Shown here: positions 23,152-33,985 of the stretch, piece after piece | Layout: the number at the start of each line of letters is the position of its first letter | Numbering within the stretch: the first letter of the stretch is position 1 | Origin: Liolophura sinensis | Taxonomy: Eukaryota > Mollusca > Polyplacophora > Chitonida > Chitonidae | Length of the DNA: 64,000 bases | Direction of reading: 5' to 3' | NCBI RefSeq assembly: GCF_032854445.1 | Contig: NC_088305.1 | Span: forward strand, 9,305,606-9,369,605 | Position numbers and translations under genes: made by a program | The notes under the pieces: generated by a model | The model's database searches: none | Told to the model about the DNA's origin: nothing | Seen by the model: only the letters and a program-made list of their open reading frames with translations

Positions 23152-23814
23152 CGGGCAACTTCATGGTCATTAACTCCTAGCTGAGTTCCGTCTACCCAGG
23201 ACATCGTCCGTGATTTTCCGATTTTACACGAACAATTCATTCTGCCATTTTATCACCACCTTGGTAATCACAGACATCTTATCTATTGTACCACAGGCGT
23301 TCTGAAATCTGAATAACGTGGCTTGGGAATTGAACATTACAGATTAATGCGATTTCCAAATGAGATAGGATTGTATTACAAAGATAGGATTGTATTACAA
23401 AAAGGATTATGAAACTGCGTCTGAAATTCAAGTACAGACCAGAATGGACAGATAGATTTTCTGTCTTTGTGTGACGTGAGTATCGCCTCTTGCCGTCACT
23501 TTGAACGGTTTTTATGTTAATATTTCTCCTCATTTTCTTTATTACAGTATTGGTAAATGCCCTATTTAATAATCTTTTCCGTGTCCTATTGAGAAAATCG
23601 GATTGCCCGAGATAAACCAGCCACCCCTGACTGGTTATCTCCTGACCCAACGCATGACCCATAACTTACAAGTATACTGTTGAAGGAAAAAATGTTCTTG
23701 ATAAATATAAGATAATAATATCTGCAATAATGTCTTTGTAAAACTATCCAGAAGACCCCAGCACAGCCGACGGCTTACTATCACTGATGCCACACCGTCA
23801 AAAACAGCAAAAAA
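23152..23814. other. no gene seen; 19-bp direct duplication
   Basis: AGATAGGATTGTATTACAA-type sequence is duplicated near 23366-23402. The minus-strand frame at 23279-23662 (127 codons) is basic, has no recognisable domain and is probably chance. Confidence 0.45.
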
Positions 23815-23884
23815 AGTCGTATAAGTTAAATATTCTTGAGTACGGCGTAAAACACCAATCAGGTACATAAATAAATAAATAAAT
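23815..23884 (+). mobile_element. SINE A, 3' end only
   Basis: Only the last 70 bases of the family: GTCGTATAAGTTAAATATTC, GAGTACGGCGTAAAACACC and a tail of AAATA units. Confidence 0.9.
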
Positions 23885-24136
23885 GGACACTAGCGTTTAT
23901 ACGGTGTATCGATGGTATAAGTATCCATAAAAGAGCGGGATCTATACTAGTGCTCTCACTGAGATCTGATACACATACCATTAAGATTGCAGTTTATGCT
24001 TTGGCATAGATGGGCGAATAAACCGTGTTTAAATTATAAACTCTTCGAAAAACAATAAGAAAATTACTGTAAATTGCAAGATTTATAACGGAAATCATGG
24101 CTGTGAGTGGAGTTATTTGATCGTAAATCATTCAAA

Positions 24137-24433
24137 ATGTAATTAATGTAAAGACGTACAGATTAAAGAGTAAGACAGTGTGATAGCTGGCAAATGATCA
24201 CACTTAACCGGTGAAATACGGTCTCTTGTCAATTTACCTTAGTTATGGTTTCATTCTATCTGTTCATGTAAATGCATAAATAGCAGCAAATTACACGCTC
24301 CCCTAGCACCATTGTTCCAGCAGAATCAGGTCCAGAAATGCGCTCATTCATTGTTCATGTTCAATGCAATTTATTAGCCGTCACTGGTCTAGAATTACTC
24401 ATGTTGTGTTGTCATCACATTTAGCTGGAACAT
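24137..24433 (+). repeat. Repeat E, near complete
   Basis: One of the two best copies of repeat E, with blocks in order: AAAGACGTACAG, GTGTGATAGCTGGCAAATGA, CCGGTGAAATACGGTCTCTT, TTCATGTAAATGCATAAATA, CACTGGTCTAGAATTACTC and GTTGTCATCACATTTA. There is no tRNA-like promoter and no coding frame. I do not recognise the family. Confidence 0.85.
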
Positions 24434-24705
24434 GCGGATCGGAAAAGCTATCCTAGTTTCTTTCCACTAAATTCCCACGAAGTCTGCGCTGGCTATTTCG
24501 ATCCCAATAATCATTCAGGCTGACATTTCGTAAACGACAAAGACAAGGTTGGCTACACAATCCACGACGCCCTCGATTCCGGAAAAGGGCACTGTAGAAG
24601 ACTGTCTTATTGACTGGCTTTGAGACAAGCTTTCATCATAGTAAATAGAAAGTCTAATTTAACTGTGCAGAGATGTTGGAGTGCAATGTATGGATCGAAT
24701 TACGG

Positions 24706-24777
24706 TTTCGGTTAAACCGTCTTTAGCCCATTCCTTGACACTGTTTCGGTTAAACCGTCTTTAGCCCATTCCTTGAC
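24706..24777. repeat. 38-bp direct tandem duplication
   Basis: The 34-base block beginning TTTCGGTTAAACCGTCTTTA occurs identically at 24706 and 24744. The inner GGTTAAACC is itself palindromic. Confidence 0.95.
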
Positions 24778-25020
24778 TCACTGAACCATGTTTCGGTAGG
24801 TTTCCGGGTGAGCATTAGCATTAAGTGTGATTAGCTTAAAGAGAAATGAAAGAATCAAGTCTAGGCGCGTAGCAAATCACAACTGTTGAATATCTTCAAA
24901 CGCTGAGTCACCGTTGAATAAGGGAGAATATAGTATTATTGCAGTGAATGTACACGACAAACATGATACAACCGTTGTCAAGGTCATGTTGAACAACCAT
25001 AACGATTGAATGATGAAGAA

Positions 25021-25410
25021 TATTGCTCAATTGAAGCAGATTTTACATGCCGTGTTTGGCAAGATATTTTACCCACAGTGCATAAACCACAGCTGATATA
25101 TTGCTCAATTGAAGCAGATTTTACATGCCGTGTTTGGCAAGATATTTTACCCACAGTGCATAAACCACAGCTGATATATTGCTCAATTGAAGCAGATTTT
25201 ACATGCCGTGTTTGGCAAGATATTTTACCCACAGTGCATAAACCACAGCTGATATATTGCTCAATTGAAGCAGATTTTACATGCCGTGTTTGGCAAGATA
25301 TTTTACCCACAGTGCATAAACCACAGCTGATATATTGCTCAATTGAAGCAGATTTTACATGCCGTGTTTGGCAAGATATTTTACCCACAGTGCATAAACC
25401 ACAGCTGATA
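25021..25410. repeat. perfect 78-bp x 5 tandem array
   Basis: Five identical 78-base units beginning TATTGCTCAATTGAAGCAGA start at 25021, 25099, 25177, 25255 and 25333. I could find no base difference between units. Since 78 is a multiple of three and the unit lacks stops in one frame on each strand, long frames appear on both strands (25006-25437 plus, 24984-25424 minus) encoding five copies of a 26-residue unit. There is no spacer between units. Confidence 0.97.
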
Positions 25411-25448
25411 TATGAAATATACATTTTTTTATCGTAGTCGTGGTGGGG

Positions 25449-25607
25449 ATTTATTTATTTATTTGATCGGTGTTTTACGCCGTACTCAAAAATATTTCAC
25501 TTATAAGACGGCGGCCAGCATTATAGTGGGTGGAAACCGGGCAGAGCCCGGGGAAAACCCACGACATCCACTAGTTGCTGGCAGGCCTTCCCACGTACGG
25601 CCGTTAA
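25449..25607 (-). mobile_element. SINE A, 5'-truncated
   Basis: Reverse orientation, beginning 38 bases after the 78-bp array: AT tail, GGTGTTTTACGCCGTACTCA, GGAAACCGGGCAGAGCCCGG and CTTCCCACGTACGGCCG. No clear target-site duplication. Confidence 0.92.
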
Positions 25608-27446
25608 AGGACAAGTATATATAGCATACATACAGGACAAATACAAGGAAGAATAACTCTGCTAAAATTTCAGCGACTGATGACAAGCGGCATTTAACTT
25701 ACCACCCAAAAAGCATGTGTGTTGCATAAAAATGGTCACTTTAACGTTGTTACGTGGAGAGGGTTATTTATTATTCAGAATTGCGATAAATCGTATTGTC
25801 AGTTAGAATGGCATAAGTTGTATGTCCTGGAAGGAAACTGCCAAACAGAGAGTTTCCTGAACGGTAAAATCATTGCTTGTACACAGATTCTTTCTCATTT
25901 ATTTACTCACTGTATGAAATAAGCCGGTATGTTAAAATTTCATAAGGTAAGGATAGATAATGAAAAATCATTTGTGCCCATACGTCGGGAATGCAAATGT
26001 TCTGATTTATGGGAGGGAAGGAGACCAGTGGTGAAAACAAAATTTTGGTACAATGGTCGTGGTTAAGGAAACCCTTGTCTTTGGCAGCTGAGATTAAGCA
26101 TCCTTGTAGCGTAAGTGATTAATCATGCCAGATGTAGCGGAGTACATATCGATATGGTACGCACGTACACGTAGTAGTTCATCATCTCTGGCGTTTCATT
26201 CAACCGTAATGGCTGTCCGATAAACGAAGAGGCCCTGGTATATTAGCTGCCGATCTATTGGACAAAGTTCCAGTCCCGCACACAATATGATAAACTATCT
26301 TGATCCAGAGTCAATTAAACCCCCCTTTCATACGTTATGCACTGGGTGGAGAAATATTGGCTTTCCCAAAGAGAAAACTAAATGGCAATGCGGGACACAA
26401 ATTAGGTGTCTTTCTCTTGCAAGCCCGTGGCGATGGGAGGAACTCCTTTAAAAAGATTTTATCACGTTTCTTTGGGTAGGTAGGGTGACCACTATATAGA
26501 CTAATATCACGATGTCTTATGTATGGCAACAACAACGATTGCAGCTTTGGGGACGAATAGTCATTAGGCTCGAAACGGCATCCCATTAAGTCCCTGACGT
26601 ACCTCCTTGGAGATTGTCGTCCTTACCGTGTGGTCTCAGATTTGAACTCTTCACCTACTATTCCTGACCACTTTATGTTGTCCTCAATGCTCTGACTTGC
26701 GCTAATTGCCATCGCTATTCGGAAAAGTCCTTCGGGCAAACATATCAGGTACCGCTAAGGTGCCGCTAGTGCGTGTGTACTTCCTCAATTCATTATTTTT
26801 CGTAACTATTGTATTCCCAGACTAGAGACACTAAATCTAGTGAAGGTGGTAGTCATAGTCCCCATGGATTTGAATTAGCTCGTAATAATAGATTAGCAGG
26901 AAAATGTAGTGAAAAGAACATAGCAAAATATTGTTATTCTTAGAGAAAGTGTTCATTAGCATGAAATGGTCTGACAGATCTATGACCTATGCTGGTGCAT
27001 TCTTATATTCTTTCAATTATCAATTTTCAATTCTAACTTAAACGTTAGAATGGAGTTGTATGCTCTGCCTTGTCATGCTTACATACTACCCAATTGCCTG
27101 CTGACTTGTCATTCCAGTTTGTAACATGACAATAATACCGGATAACTGTTGCGTGAGTGTTCAAATCGTGCTTTATTTCTGGTTATAACCAGCTATGAAC
27201 CAGTCAGAACATAAAACAAACTTCCTATTCCTATTTACCGATTTTGGAACTCTCTGTCTGTTGACCATATCCTCGATGTTAACACTAGTGCCAAGTCGAC
27301 AGACCTAAAGCCACCGTGATGAACCACATAAGCTTGTAATTGGAAGATGTCACGCAAACTGCAACTAAACCAATCGTGTAACCTAGATTTCTCCAATACC
27401 CTTGTTGCGTGCTAGGAAAACAGATCCAATTCGTCTCTGCACTGTG
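25608..27446. other. no feature seen
   Basis: No gene, RNA gene or clear repeat within this part of intron 1. Confidence 0.5.
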
Positions 27447-27520
27447 ATTTATTTATTTTCATGCGTATTTTATGCCCTACTCAAGACTATGTAAGATAAC
27501 ATTTTGCGGTGGTAGAATTT
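27447..27520 (-). mobile_element. SINE A, decayed 3' fragment
   Basis: ATTTATTTATTTTCATGCG, ATTTTATGCCCTACTCAAGA and a GCGGTGG remnant keep the family A order with heavy divergence. Confidence 0.5.
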
Positions 27521-27637
27521 TATAGGTGAGGCGGTCGATACACACAGAAACACGGACATGCCTACCTCATTAGGGGTATAGGCACAAACTGGTCGAGTGA
27601 GAGATGTTAAGAAACACTGCTACCACTTAGGGTGATT

Positions 27638-27705
27638 GCAGGACTCATATTGGTTGACGGCTGGTATATGAATGTCTGTTTCGACGCATAGATTCATAGC
27701 AGCGG
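27638..27705 (+). repeat. Repeat D, 3' part
   Basis: ATTGGTTGACGGCTGGTATA followed by TGAATGTCTGTTTCGACGCA matches the end of the D unit on the plus strand. Confidence 0.7.
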
Positions 27706-29619
27706 TGGTACCGCAATATTTCTTCTTTAGATAATGTACATGGATGTTATTTAATCATGTGTACATCTGCATTTTACTTTTCACACACTGTCAAATGGTA
27801 GCTGATAGACATACCATTCTGGCCTAATGTTTACGAATGGGCAGCGCCGTTAGTGAAAAAGGGGAAAACGGAAGAGTCCTATATGAACAGTCAAATTAGA
27901 GGCGTGGTTGAGATTATAAAGCAAATTCGCCGCCTTCAGCACTGATGCCAAGATGCAAGCAGATACGTCATTTACGTTAAGATCGCTGAACAGCGTGCAC
28001 CCGGGTGAAGTTGTCTTCGGGGACAAGAAGTTGACAAGGCTTACTCCGATGCGGTGCGAAGTAAGCAAGTATTGAAATACTACAAGTTGTTAGCAAGCAA
28101 ACAGAAATATATAATGATAATCGATGATTACACTAAGACCAGGTAATGACACTGGTACCGTGAGATACAACTGGCCAGATTTCAGACAGCTGCGCCAAGA
28201 CATCAATACGGTATACTACGAGTAATCAGACATTAAAGCGATGTGAAAAGATGTGTAACGATGTATATAAGATAAACCACGATACCAATTTTCAGATGAC
28301 CACTGAGCATAAACCCATGTTGTGTTATTTGTGGATTACGTGTTCGCCGAAGAAAATGCTGTTTAAGAGGAGAATATAAAAACCGCTTTTGAGTCTTTCT
28401 GAAATGTTTTAGCGTCACAGAAGGGGAAGAGTCTGTCCTAAAAACCGATCAAGAACCCGGCACGTCTTTTTTATTGATCTTGTTGAACAACCCCCTGTAT
28501 GAATACATGGACTGACCCATTGTAGATATAGCGTTTGGAAAAAGCGGTGCTGGTTGACTGGTGGCAACAGTGGTTAACAGGGTGGAAACGGCTTTCGATG
28601 GACAAGACGCGATCGTCACAGTTGATCATACGCCCACAATACGGCGACATTGCCGAACCCTGATCAAACAGGCCGTCATCCTCCGCCTACCATCGGCGTG
28701 TGATCGGCCCACCGTTCCCCAACAATCCGCTCATGGTGGCGTCATTGTCAGCGTCATTTTGGCGACATTCATTCACTTGCTGGAGTTTGATATAACGGAC
28801 AGTACACGTACACTGTAGGCCTTGTATTATTCGCGCGACTTTTTCACCAATACCAAAAATCATCTTTGATGTCTTTATGCAACATTTAAGATTTTAAAGG
28901 GAAAATATTAACATAATGGCGTTTATACGTGTCAGCAGTTCGGATTTTGTGCCCTGAGGCCCATTGTAAGCCGAACGTCAGCGTACCCTCCGGTCGCAAT
29001 GGGCGTAGAGTTGATGGTTAGGATCCGGCTGTACTTTACATGCTTGTATTCTTAGATAAAGTTACTCAGTGACAGGATACGGAAATATATGGTGTCAGTA
29101 ATCTTCTTATTTGAAGTTTACCAACACGATATATGTCCTTATCCTGTCATTCAGTAACCATGTAACTGATTTATCCTGCAAAAGATTTATGTGTAGGAGA
29201 TGTATAGGCAAGTCGCTTCAGCGACGTGACCATTGTTATCGCAACCGAAACAAAGGCAGACACATTTGACGTCGTCAGCAGGATGCGGTAATACACATGT
29301 CCCGCACGTGATTGATGTGATCCAATGACAAGCGGAGTATTCTGTCCAATGCGGGATAATGTACTAAGCCTCATGTTTATGTTAGCGCAGATCTTCAGGA
29401 CTACATTTGTTCATTTCTTGGGTATTCTTGACAAATAATCCTATTACAAATAACCATTCTCTAACACAACACAACTAAGGACATGACCGTCAAGAATTAA
29501 CACAGTACTCACACGATTTTTTCCGGACATGGCCACAACAAGTTACAGTATGCGACATATATCGTGGTGACAGTATGAACATGTTCACATATTCTTTCCA
29601 AAATGACTGAAAAGTGTTG
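27706..29619. other. no gene seen; CpG-rich patch
   Basis: No confident feature. Around 28550-28790 CpG dinucleotides are much denser than nearby and an 85-codon plus frame (28561-28818) lies within it. It has no recognisable motif and no good splice sites. Confidence 0.4.
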
Positions 29620-29790
29620 ACACTCCTTCTCTTTGCATGATGTTCTGTTTTCGGACTCATATACTTTCTTAGTTCTTTGGTGGTTTGTGCTATACTTCGT
29701 TTTGGGAATTGTTCTTGTGATTATTGATCCGGAACGTCCTTACTGGTTGGTATACGAATATCTTTTTCAACGCATAGATTTCATCACACA
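29620..29790 (+). repeat. Repeat D, near complete plus copy
   Basis: Best plus-strand single D unit: CTTTGCATGATG, TACTTTCTTAGTTCTTTGG, TTGGGAATTGTTCTTGTG, GGAACGTCC, TGGTATACGAATATC and CAACGCATAGATT in order. Confidence 0.78.
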
Positions 29791-30256
29791 GATAGCTGAT
29801 GACACATCAAAAAGACCAAGCCAGAGCACGATTAGACCCGCGACGCCCACGAATTCCAAAAACAATCTTGGCCAGGCTATTTTAAACAGGAAAGCTATAA
29901 TCATCTATTTTATGACAGAGAATACCATAGGAAGGGATTTGGATTATGCAATATCTAAATAAAACGTTTGTCTTCGTCATCATGTAAAACATTTGGTTGC
30001 TGTTTATGTAGCATAGTTCTTTGTCATATTATTCATATAAACTTCAATTGTTAGTTCACTTACTTTTTGTTCAAATTTCCTTTGCGTTCAGAGGTTATTC
30101 GCTATGCTGGTCGTTTCATTAATAAGTTGGCCTGTACATATTAAACTTTAGGCCGTCTTTCCCTTTTTCCTTGTGGATTGAATTTTGGGATTTTACATTA
30201 AGTTGTTTAAAATGGATTTAGTATATAGGCTAGTGACTTCAGACCTCATTTTCTGA

Positions 30257-30517
30257 AGTGACCGAGGTGACTAGCGTGCGGTCGCTGTGCAATGACCCAG
30301 ATGCTTTTCACCACTACGGCGGCCCAGAGTTCATGTCCAGGTTATGCTGCCTATCTCTCCATGGGAAGGTCTTCCAGCAACGTGCGGATGGTTGAGGGTT
30401 ACACCCGGGCTACACTCGGTTCCTTCCATGATAACGCTGGCCGGTGTTGTATAAGTGAAGTATTCTTGAGAACGGCGTAAAACACCAATCAAATAAATAA
30501 ATAAATAAATAAATACA
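30257..30517 (+). mobile_element. SINE A, near full length
   Basis: Starts in a tRNA-like head (ACCGAGGTGACTAGCG) followed by CAATGACCCAGATGC, a B-box-like AGAGTTCATGTCC, AAGGTCTTCCAGCAACGTGC and a tail of AAATA units ending in ATACA. The body is moderately diverged. No clear target-site duplication was seen. Confidence 0.88.
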
Positions 30518-32177
30518 TCCTGCCTATAACCTTCAATATTTCATGTATCACAGCTTTTGCCTTTCTCTTATCGACCCTGAAATAGTTGTGGTACAATGTA
30601 CAAAAATCCAATGTTGGTAAACCAAATTCATGCTGCGGACTGTCCTGAAAAGGTCGGACCCACTTCGTGATTAATCTGATTCGCAATCAATCAAAAACCT
30701 TTTTGTTTCATTCACACAGTTGGAGAAAGTTTTAGTCGTACGTAACATTCTTGATAAATTTATAAACTGTAAGTTAATAACAGGCCACAGAGCTGACGAA
30801 ACGGTTAATCAAATTGTCATAAGAAAAAAAAAACTAAAGGAAATTAGAAAACATTCTCACCATGACGTGCATGTGTATAGGCTTATTTGTAGTCAACCTC
30901 GAACTGTAAAAAAAAGGTATAGAGAAATAGCATTGGCCTTTCCGAGATGTATCACTTTAATACAGCTGCGAAAAAGTCTTGTGGACTGCCTGATGTGATA
31001 TATCAATTTCATAGGCATCCACAATCATTTGCATCACCGGTTTGCAATGGAGTTTGACTAGGCGCTGTTCTTTTTTCAGGACACTTTATAAATAGGCACA
31101 CATAAATTGTAATGCTTTCAGCATTTAAAGTCTTAAGGGAGAATTTCTTGATTCGGAATTGCCCGAAAAACAAATTTTGAACTTTGTGGAGAAAATTCAC
31201 AAATAAAAAGCAAAAACCCCCTCTTCCGCCATTACCAATGCATCAGACACAGGCCTAACTAAATATGTGTACCGTTGCCATCTGCCTTAATCAAAGTCAA
31301 GTTAGTATTTACCTATGCTCCATGGGATAGAATTCATTGGTGTTAACGGATGAAAGGACGGACGAACCTTGACGCCCTAATAGGAGGACAGCGTACTGTT
31401 GTAATGGATATTCGGTAAGCCCCACGCATAATTAGACTTAATACTACATCTGGAGACTTTAGGGTTTTAAAAAAGTTGCGTTACATATACTAAGCATATA
31501 CTTTTTGACTTTGCTACTCACATCACAAAGACTTTTACTGTAATGCGTTCACTAGGAAACAATACATTTAAACTATGGCCATTTGCGGAAAAACATCATC
31601 CGTACCTGTGGTATTATTAACTATTGTTTTGAATAATGCGACTGCATTTGAATGAAAACACGACAAACTCGGTTTTGTACGATTTGTATCATAGAACGGA
31701 ATTGAACGCTTTTCTCATTTGTTGCATTACAATAATCTGTAGCATAAATGACATTTTGTGGTAGCAATTGTTCCGAAAGTCATTTGCACTTATGGTCAGA
31801 AATTTTTCTTAATTTACCTTTGATTTATTTTCTTAAATTGTTTCTGCATATTTGCTCGGAAAAAATTTCTTGCTGCAATATACCCGTGAAACATGACTTC
31901 AAAAAGCCGATTAACAGTTTGTTTTATTCTTTCTTTGTTTGGCTGCCAGTTAAGAAGTTTAGCATTGAAATGCCTTTTAAACATCTCTCCTTAAGATTAT
32001 GTATACAGTCAGTATGAATTTCTGTGTCCTCTGTTTATTTTGAATTGCAAGTACCCAGTGTTACAAGATACCTTAAACGCCAAAGAAGCAAGTAGATACC
32101 ATGTGATGAACAGGAAGACTAAATTCCCACCACTAGAACTTATCCATGAATCAGAGAAAAAGGATTTATTCCTTGTT
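30518..32177. other. no feature seen
   Basis: No gene or clear repeat recognised. Confidence 0.45.
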
Positions 32178-32250
32178 TTCCTCCCGATTTGATCTCGGAT
32201 CTCCTCATCCGAAGTCAAGCAGCCTACCATCTAGGCTAAAAGGAAGAGCC
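32178..32250 (-). mobile_element. tRNA-like SINE head, different family
   Basis: The minus strand reads a tRNA-like segment with A-box TAGCCTAGATGG and B-box-like GATCAAATC at roughly tRNA spacing, GGATCTCGGATC-type sequence lying between. It does not continue into the A, B or C bodies. It may be the head of another SINE or a tRNA pseudogene. Confidence 0.5.
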
Positions 32251-33904
32251 AATTTTCTGTTGCTGGTAACGGCGGAAGAGAGAAATCATAGTGGCTGCTC
32301 CCTGTGTGAGCACTGGAAAGCTTTTTCCGTTACACTGCTCCCAAATGAAATCCATCGTCTCTTTAAGAGCACACTAGCACTCACAGTAAGCCCAGAGACC
32401 CGCGGTTCTTGCGACTTGTGTGGCATCACCAACAGTCTAAGAGATGAAATATTAATTCTGTGGCTCGCACGGAATGTTTAACTTGGCCACTTCATTAAAT
32501 AGTCGAACTAAATGCCAATCCTCATCGGTTACCGCTAATCTTTCACGGAGAAGTATCTCTCGTATATTAGCGGGTTTATTCATATTACAATATATCTATA
32601 TATTTCATCTGATTGTTTTCCCCCCATTTGCTGTTCGCCATGTCTTTACATGTATGTGCTCCTGAACCGATTGGTTCAACGCAATAAAGATCTATCTTAT
32701 ATCCGTGGATCCTGATCAAGAATTAAGCAATCGAAAACCACACCGTCCGATTCCGATTTTTATGCGATACCAAGTTTCATACAATGTAAAAGGTAAGGTA
32801 TGGTCCATTGATAAAAATGTCAAAATGTTCGCCATAATTTTCATTGAAGTCTGTTTCTCTGGCGCGTAATCCAAATGGAGCCGCGAATTTGACGCACATA
32901 ATTAAAGTTAGCTAAGTTTAACACAAATGGATATTGTTTTCAGTATCGATTTAATTGGATGCTTTTGCTGTAAACACCAAGTCTGTGTAAACGTCTTGAT
33001 GCCAATACGACATTATTCTAGCGGTAGCCGGAATTACCTAAAGCTGTGGAACTTAACTAACCGAAAGCCTGTGTCTGTATTTAACTATTTCACTTAACAG
33101 AAAGAGGGACATGTAAACTCAGATCTTACCATACTTTCTTCCGAATGTTCTGACAATACCCGAAATTCACCATTATGATTACCTCAGTAGTAAACATATG
33201 CAAGAAATACGTAACTGCAGAAAGTGGATGTGACAGTTACAATAGAGAAAGTTAAATCGATTGATAGTTTTATATAATTTATCATGCAATCGTTGCATAT
33301 ATTTGCTGAATTATATCCTGTCTGCTATTAAATCAAATTTCCCCGGACAACAACCATAAATTATTTATATGGAGAAGAAACTAGCCATATGATCAAATTC
33401 CGAATCCAACATAAATACAGCACGTACGAGCTCCATACTACCAGAACGCATGCCCGATCAGCAATCTTTGCCACTATTATTCTTTTTTTGGTTGGGGAAG
33501 GGGGGGGGGGTGGCTTTCTGCAACTTGAAATATTATTTTGGTTAAATTTGAAACGGCTTAACAAGCAGGAGGTGAGTTCAGCCCCTGTTTTGTTAGGCGT
33601 AGCGCACACGAACAACGCTTGCTGTTGAAAATGGGATTTTCAGATCCCAGTCAAATGATCCGGAATATCGGTTACCCGCACACGAGCATGATTTGCTATC
33701 CATTCCAGCGGCGAAAGACGACATGGTACGTGTAAGGTCAGGTGACTCGGAAAAGTTCTGTCACAGAAATCTGTTTTTCAACAAGAAATGTTGTTCGTGT
33801 GCGCTGGGCTTAATTTACTACTCCTCTTAATGTATTCATTTGATGATGTTATATTCGCATCAATCATTATCTGTAAGCTTCACTAAATGTTAGTCCCAAC
33901 ACGA
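32251..33904. other. no gene seen; short poly-G run
   Basis: No gene or dispersed repeat recognised. A run of about ten G residues lies near 33500. Confidence 0.45.
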
Positions 33905-33985
33905 AGACTGTAGTCATCCAAGCCGACATTCGTACGCCAGCCGTCAACCCCAATTAATGTTCTGGTCAATAGTCACAAGAAGCCC
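33905..33985 (-). repeat. Repeat D, partial
   Basis: GACATTCGTACGCCAGCCGT, a CAACCCC-AATTAATGTTCTGG block and GTCAATAGTCACAAGAAGCC match the reverse-orientation D unit. Confidence 0.7.

Noticed and set aside
23279-23662. 127-codon minus-strand gene
   Set aside because: No motif, no splice context and a low-complexity duplication inside the frame; probably chance.
25021-25410. CRISPR-like array
   Set aside because: The units are directly adjacent with no unique spacers, and the host is an animal.
24984-25437. Repeat-protein genes of 146 and 143 codons
   Set aside because: Both strands are open only because the 78-bp unit is a multiple of three and stop-free in one frame each way. There is no signal peptide, domain or splice evidence.
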